A stretch of DNA of 64,000 bases, taken from the NCBI RefSeq assembly GCF_900128925.1, contig NZ_FQUJ01000005.1, positions 62,001-126,000 of the forward strand, given 5' to 3'. Positions 58,498 to 64,000 of the stretch are shown here, one piece after another. The notes beneath the pieces were generated by a model. It was not told where the DNA came from and made no database searches. It worked only from the letters and a program-made list of their open reading frames with translations. The translations under genes were made by a program, and so were the position numbers. Numbering within the stretch: position 1 is the stretch's first letter; every line of letters begins with the position of its first letter. The DNA comes from Modicisalibacter ilicicola DSM 19980. Lineage in GTDB: Bacteria; Pseudomonadota; Gammaproteobacteria; Pseudomonadales; Halomonadaceae.

Positions 58498-60186
58498 TCA
58501 GGCACTCGTGGCGAGACGAGCGGGGTTGTCGTGCGCCACGTAATAGGGTACGTCGGCCTCGGGGAGCGGTTCGCGGCCGCGTACCTTGTCGGCCATCTTC
58601 TCGGCGATCATGATGGTCGGGGCGTTGAGGTTGCCCGTGGTGATCACCGGCATGATCGAGGCGTCGATGACGCGCAGTTGGTCGAGGCCATGCACGCGGC
58701 CGGCGCCGTCGACCACGGCCATGGGGTCATCGCTGCTGCCCATCTTGCAGGTGCCGCAAGGGTGGTAGGCGGTTTCGGCATGGTGTTTGACGAACGCGTC
58801 GAGCTCTGCATCCGTCTGCACGTCGGGCCCGGGGGAGACCTCGCGACCGCGGTATTGATCCATCGCCGGCTGGGCGATGATCTCTCGGGTGATGCGGATG
58901 GCATCGCGAAACTCTTCCCAGTCCTTTTCCCGGGACATGTAATTGAAGAGGATGCTCGGTGCCGCGGCGGGGTCGCGGGAGGCGAGGCGCACGCGTCCTC
59001 GACTCATCGAGCGCATGGAGCCGACATGGGCCTGAAAGCCGTGGGCCTGTACCGCGCTCTTGCCGTTGTAGCTGATGGCGATCGGCAGGAAATGGTATTG
59101 CAGGTTGGGCCACTGCTCGGCGTCGTTGGTGCGGATGAAGCCGGCCGCCTCGAACTGGTTGCTGGCCCCGATGCCCTTGCCGAAGAACAGCCACTCGGCG
59201 CCGATCCTGGGCTGGTTCCACCACTTCAGTGCCGGGTACAGCGAGATGGGTTTCGTGCATTCATACTGGATGTACATTTCCAGGTGATCCTGAAGATTCT
59301 CGCCGACCCCGGCGAGCTCCTGCACGATGGGGATGCCGAACTCACTGAGTTGCTCGGGATTGCCCACCCCGGAGCGCAGCAGGATCTGCGGCGAGGCGAT
59401 GGCGCCGCCGCACAGCAGCACCTCGCGGCGGACCCGCGCCTCCTGGGCCTGCCCCTTGCGCGAATAGCTGACCCCCACCGCGCGCTTGCCCTCGAAGAGG
59501 ATGCGATCGGTGGTGGCGTGGGTTTCGATGGTCAGGTTGGCGCGTGACTTGGCGATGTCCAGATAGCCGCGAGCCGTGGACGCCCGCCGCCCATTGGGCG
59601 TGGTGGTGCGGTCCATGGGTCCGAATCCTTCCTGCTGGTAGCCGTTGACGTCGTCGGTAGCCGGATAGCCGGCCTCGACGCCTGCTCGGATGAAGGCGCC
59701 GTAGAGTTCGTTGTTGCCTTCCTTGGGCGTGGCCACCGAGACCGGGCCGTCGCCGCCATGATAGTCGTCGGGGCCGATGTCGCGGCTTTCCGACTTCTTG
59801 AAGTAGGGCAGGCAGGCGAGGTAGTGCCAGTCTTCCAGCCCTGGTGTCTTGGCCCAGTTGTCATAATCCAGCGCATTGCCGCGCAGGTAGCACATGCCAT
59901 TGATCAGGGACGAGCCGCCCAGCCCCTTGCCGCGGCCGCACTCCATGCGGCGATCGTTCATGTAGGGCTCGGGTTCGGTCTCGAAGGCCCAGTTGTAGCG
60001 CTTGCCCTGCAAGGGATAGGCGAGTGCCGCGGGCATCTGGGTGCGAAAATCGAAACGGTAATCGGGGCCGCCTGCTTCCAGCAGCAGTACTTGAACGTCG
60101 GGATCCTCGGTCAAGCGAGTGGCGAGCACGTTGCCCGCCGAGCCGGCGCCGATGATGACGTAGTCGAATTCACGTGGCTGCGCCAT
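58498..60186 (-). CDS. betA: Choline dehydrogenase
   Basis: Oxidises choline to betaine aldehyde using FAD. Seen: 562 residues; FAD motif [10 protein letters not shown] (residues 10-19), [22 protein letters not shown] and the C-terminal GMC signature [16 protein letters not shown]...[12 protein letters not shown]. Gap of 23 bases to betB; order betI-betB-betA is the usual operon. Confidence 0.96.
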   Translation of the reverse strand: MAQPREFDYVIIGAGSAGNVLATRLTEDPDVQVLLLEAGGPDYRFDFRTQMPAALAYPLQGKRYNWAFETEPEPYMNDRRMECGRGKGLGGSSLINGMCYLRGNALDYDNWAKTPGLEDWHYLACLPYFKKSESRDIGPDDYHGGDGPVSVATPKEGNNELYGAFIRAGVEAGYPATDDVNGYQQEGFGPMDRTTTPNGRRASTARGYLDIAKSRANLTIETHATTDRILFEGKRAVGVSYSRKGQAQEARVRREVLLCGGAIASPQILLRSGVGNPEQLSEFGIPIVQELAGVGENLQDHLEMYIQYECTKPISLYPALKWWNQPRIGAEWLFFGKGIGASNQFEAAGFIRTNDAEQWPNLQYHFLPIAISYNGKSAVQAHGFQAHVGSMRSMSRGRVRLASRDPAAAPSILFNYMSREKDWEEFRDAIRITREIIAQPAMDQYRGREVSPGPDVQTDAELDAFVKHHAETAYHPCGTCKMGSSDDPMAVVDGAGRVHGLDQLRVIDASIMPVITTGNLNAPTIMIAEKMADKVRGREPLPEADVPYYVAHDNPARLATSA

Positions 60187-60209
60187 GAATCGTCTCCCTG
60201 GTGATTGGA

Positions 60210-61694
<1,485 letters not shown>

Positions 61695-61739
61695 GGGAGC
61701 CTCCTGCAATGGTCAGAGTGTCGTCAGTGGGGGCGCGCC

Positions 61740-62336
61740 TCAGGCCAGGCATTCGGTGCGCGCCAGTCGTCCATCCAGATAGTCGTAGGCGAGACGCCGG
61801 GCACGTTCGGCATCGAGCGTTTCCGAGGCCAGGGCTCCGCGTAGCCACAATCCGTCGATCAGTGCGGCCAGGCCACGTGCGGCATCGCGCGCTTCGTCCC
61901 TGGGCAGGCAGCGACGGAACTGGAAGCAGAGGTTCGAGTAGAGTCGCCGGTCGTTGACCTGCTGCAAGCGCTGCAGATTGCCGCGGTGCATGCTCGAGGC
62001 CCAGAATGCCAGCCAGGTCTTCATGACCGCTCGACTGACCTGGTTGCGATCGAAATTGCCGTCGATGATGGCCCGGAGCTGGGCTCGGGGAGATCCACCG
62101 GCCGCGGCACGGCGCCTGGCCACCTCCTGGCCGAGATCGCCGAGTACCTGGCGCATGGTCGCCTCGAGCAGGCCTTCCTTGCCACCGAAGTAATGGCTGA
62201 TGATGCCCGCGGAGACATTGGCCCGATTGGCGATGCGCAGGATGGTGGTATTGGCAAGACCGGCCTCGTCGATCGCCTGCATGGTGGCCTGTACCAGCTG
62301 ACGCCGCCGAATGGGTTCCATTCCTAGCTTGGGCAA
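61740..62336 (-). CDS. betI: Choline-responsive TetR repressor
   Basis: Represses choline genes until choline is present. Seen: 198 residues; N-terminal TetR helix-turn-helix ([38 protein letters not shown]), then a ligand-binding domain ([18 protein letters not shown]). Next to its likely operators at 56238 and 62427. The 45-base gap to betB fits one operon. Confidence 0.95.
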   Translation of the reverse strand: MPKLGMEPIRRRQLVQATMQAIDEAGLANTTILRIANRANVSAGIISHYFGGKEGLLEATMRQVLGDLGQEVARRRAAAGGSPRAQLRAIIDGNFDRNQVSRAVMKTWLAFWASSMHRGNLQRLQQVNDRRLYSNLCFQFRRCLPRDEARDAARGLAALIDGLWLRGALASETLDAERARRLAYDYLDGRLARTECLA

Positions 62337-62426
62337 ACGTTCATCCCCCTGAAAGCCAGCCTGTGTTCACATGCCCCCGCTGGGCATTCCTGTACGATTG
62401 GACATCACTGGATAGTATGGGATATC

Positions 62427-62450
62427 TTTATTGAACGTTCAATCAATAAA
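62427..62450. promoter_or_regulatory. BetI-type operator between betI and the choline-binding protein gene
   Basis: ATTGAACGTTCAAT (62430-62443) is a perfect palindrome, with TTTATTGA and TCAATAAA at its ends. It lies 14 bases before the plus-strand gene and 91 bases before betI on the minus strand, so it can control both directions. Confidence 0.75.
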
Positions 62451-62463
62451 AAGGGCTGTCTTA

Positions 62464-63417
62464 ATGAACTACAAGATCTCCGTCGGAACCATGTGCGGCA
62501 CGCTGCTGATCCTTGGTGCGCCCCTGGCCTTTGCCGAAGTGCCGCAAGCGTGTCAGACGGTCCGCTTCGCCGAGGTAGGCTGGACCGACATCACCGCCAC
62601 CACTGCGCTGTCTACCGAGGTGCTCGAAGGGTTGGGCTACGAGACGCGTACCGATACGGTCTCGGTGCCGATCGCCTATGCGGGCATGAAGAATGGCGAT
62701 TTCGATGTCTTCCTGGGCAACTGGATGCCCTCCATGGCCTCGATCAGCGATCCCTACATCGAAAAGGGTCAGGTGGACCGGGTCGCGGCCAATCTGGAAG
62801 GCGCCAAGTACACGCTCGCGGTACCGCAATATGTCCAGGAGGCGGGGGTCACCTCGGTGGCCGATCTCGACGAGCATGCCGACAAGTTCGATAGCCGGCT
62901 CTATGGCATCGAAGCCGGCAATGACGGCAACATGATCATTCAGGAGATGATCGACAATGACGCCTTCGGGCTGGGGGACTGGCAACTGATCGACTCCTCG
63001 GAGGCGGGGATGCTGGCGGAGTTGAAATCGAAGACGGCCAACGAGGACTGGATGGTATTCCTCGGCTGGGAGCCGCACCCCATGAACACCAATTTCGACA
63101 TGGCCTACCTGGAAGGCGCCGATGATTACTTCGGCCCGAATCTGGGAGGCGCGACGGTGCATACCAATACGCGCAGCGGCTATGTCGAGGAGTGCGGCAA
63201 TGTCGGTACGTTGCTCGAGAACCTTCAGTTCTCCCTGGCGATGGAAAACCAGATCATGAGTGCGATCATGGACGAGGGGGAAAGGCCCCGTGAAGCGGCA
63301 CGCAGTTGGTTGCAGTCCAATCCCGATGCGCTCGATGACTGGCTCGAGGGTGTCACGACCGTGGAAGGCGAGCCTGGGCTGCCGGCGGTCAAGGCCTCCC
63401 TGGGTATCGAGGGCTGA
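62464..63417 (+). CDS. Choline/glycine-betaine ABC transporter substrate-binding protein (ChoX type)
   Basis: Seen: 317 residues from ATG 62464 (AGGG upstream); signal peptide ending LGAPLAFAE, then the OpuAC/ChoX fold (FAEVGWTDITATTAL, VPIAYAGMKNGDFDVFLGNWMPSM with the aromatic box, WMVFLGWEPHPMNTNFDM). Family knowledge: ChoX binds choline with an aromatic cage. No permease or ATPase gene follows; instead tRNA genes do, so the transporter partner is elsewhere or shared. Confidence 0.88.
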   Translation: MNYKISVGTMCGTLLILGAPLAFAEVPQACQTVRFAEVGWTDITATTALSTEVLEGLGYETRTDTVSVPIAYAGMKNGDFDVFLGNWMPSMASISDPYIEKGQVDRVAANLEGAKYTLAVPQYVQEAGVTSVADLDEHADKFDSRLYGIEAGNDGNMIIQEMIDNDAFGLGDWQLIDSSEAGMLAELKSKTANEDWMVFLGWEPHPMNTNFDMAYLEGADDYFGPNLGGATVHTNTRSGYVEECGNVGTLLENLQFSLAMENQIMSAIMDEGERPREAARSWLQSNPDALDDWLEGVTTVEGEPGLPAVKASLGIEG

Positions 63418-63469
63418 TCCGGGTTGCCAAGCCGAACACTTGCGGGCATAATCTGCCCCCGTCGAGAAG

Positions 63470-63546
63470 GGCTACGTAGCTCAGCTGGTTAGAGCACATC
63501 ACTCATAATGATGGGGTCCCCTGTTCGAATCAGGGCGTAGCCACCA
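63470..63546 (+). tRNA. tRNA-Met (CAT)
   Basis: A 77-base cloverleaf with acceptor GGCTACG/CGTAGCC, D-arm, anticodon loop CTCATAA (CAT), T-loop TTCGAAT and an encoded CCA end. The unmodified sequence suggests an elongator Met; the anticodon CAT could also be read as modified Ile. Confidence 0.95.
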
Positions 63547-63555
63547 GGATCGAAG

Positions 63556-63590
63556 AAGCGCCCACCGGAATGATTTCGGTGGGCGCTTTG
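63556..63590 (+). terminator. Terminator after tRNA-Met
   Basis: AAGCGCCCACCG and CGGTGGGCGCTT pair over 12 bp around a nine-base loop, followed by TTG. Confidence 0.85.
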
Positions 63591-63655
63591 TCATGCGCGG
63601 CAGGTCGGGATCGGCAGGGTCGCCACCGGGAGAGGGCGGCGATGGCCGGTGGCTC

Positions 63656-63683
63656 TTGACGGATGTTTCTCGTTACGTATACT
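63656..63683 (+). promoter_or_regulatory. Promoter of the tRNA-Asn array
   Basis: TTGACG (63656-63661) and TATACT (63678-63683) are 16 bases apart; a GC-rich ACGCCGCG follows the -10, as in stringently controlled stable-RNA promoters. Confidence 0.85.
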
Positions 63684-63704
63684 ACGCCGCGTGTTCCGAG
63701 ATGT

Positions 63705-63780
63705 TCCCCGATAGCTCAGTTGGTAGAGCAAATGACTGTTAATCATTGGGTCGCAGGTTCGAGTCCTGCTCGGGGAGCCA
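63705..63780 (+). tRNA. tRNA-Asn (GTT), copy 1
   Basis: A 76-base cloverleaf, acceptor TCCCCGA/TCGGGGA, anticodon loop CTGTTAA (GTT), T-arm GCAGG-TTCGAGT-CCTGC, encoded CCA. Confidence 0.97.
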
Positions 63781-63808
63781 GTTTCCGCGAACACCACATT
63801 TCGGCGAT

Positions 63809-63884
63809 TCCCCGATAGCTCAGTTGGTAGAGCAAATGACTGTTAATCATTGGGTCGCAGGTTCGAGTCCTGCTCGGGGAGCCA
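63809..63884 (+). tRNA. tRNA-Asn (GTT), copy 2
   Basis: Identical in sequence to copy 1 across all 76 bases; spaced 28 bases behind it in the same array. Confidence 0.97.
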
Positions 63885-63912
63885 ACCTCCCGCCGAAGCC
63901 CGCTTCTGATGT

Positions 63913-63988
63913 TCCCCGATAGCTCAGTTGGTAGAGCAAATGACTGTTAATCATTGGGTCACAGGTTCGAGTCCTGTTCGGGGAGCCA
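63913..63988 (+). tRNA. tRNA-Asn (GTT), copy 3
   Basis: Same as the first two copies except the first T-stem pair, which is A-T (ACAGG/CCTGT) instead of G-C. The change is compensatory, so the cloverleaf is intact. Confidence 0.97.
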
Positions 63989-64000
63989 CTGCTTTTTCTT

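Overview
The window reads as one contiguous, gene-dense piece of chromosome from a GC-rich, moderately halophilic gammaproteobacterium, most likely Halomonadaceae (Halomonas or a close relative). The reasons are the complete choline-to-glycine-betaine module (betT, betI, betB, betA and a choline-binding-type protein), the typical gammaproteobacterial blocks miaB/ybeZ/ybeY/corC/lnt and leuS/lptE/holA, and strong GC bias in coding DNA. No prophage, intact transposon or CRISPR array is visible. I assign gene identities from sequence motifs and remembered family architecture; no database search was run.

Layout. 1-5301: five of the six parts of an ebo (EDB) cluster: eboE (5' end outside the window), eboC, eboF on the opposite strand, then eboA and eboB. 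5317-15744: minus-strand housekeeping genes holA-lptE-leuS, then lnt-corC-ybeY-ybeZ and miaB, with a ybeL-like gene on the plus strand. 15976-18384: a DUF1820 gene, an SH3 membrane protein, tpm and a YajG lipoprotein. 18487-22421: a sulfate/thiosulfate ABC transporter operon (sbp-cysT-cysW-cysA). 22637-28159: ggt, rpe, a GIY-YIG protein, a secreted sorbosone-dehydrogenase-like enzyme with its cytochrome c, and gph. 28222-32484: a tryptophan block with a leader peptide (trpL) and attenuator-like hairpins, then trpE, trpG, trpD, trpC. 32795-40159: a giant FAD/Fe-S oxidoreductase, crcB, serS, a SIMPL protein, a BtuF-like protein and cobO. 40160-43584: a very AT-rich intergenic region, an HDOD-GGDEF protein, and a radical SAM gene plus small HTH gene behind a LexA box. 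43620-49578: opgD, sulfite dehydrogenase sorAB, and btuB with a cobalamin riboswitch. 49668-56146: glpQ-like gene, bdhA, an unknown gene, qorA, rlpA-like gene and fadE with a fatty-acid-type operator. 56238-63417: the betaine regulon with two matching BetI-type operators. 63470-63988: tRNA-Met and three tRNA-Asn genes.

How the parts work together. BetT imports choline, BetA and BetB oxidise it to glycine betaine, and BetI probably represses both betT and the divergent betIBA/choline-binding-protein promoters through near-identical palindromes. BtuB, the BtuF-like protein and CobO form a corrinoid uptake and adenosylation set split over two loci. TrpE/G and TrpD/C make indole-glycerol phosphate under tryptophan attenuation. 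The least understood system is the ebo cluster: a small set of metabolic-looking enzymes with no agreed product, here split into oppositely transcribed halves. I regard it as the main candidate for an undescribed pathway, followed by the AT-rich promoter region of the c-di-GMP gene and several unassigned repeat and operator-like elements.
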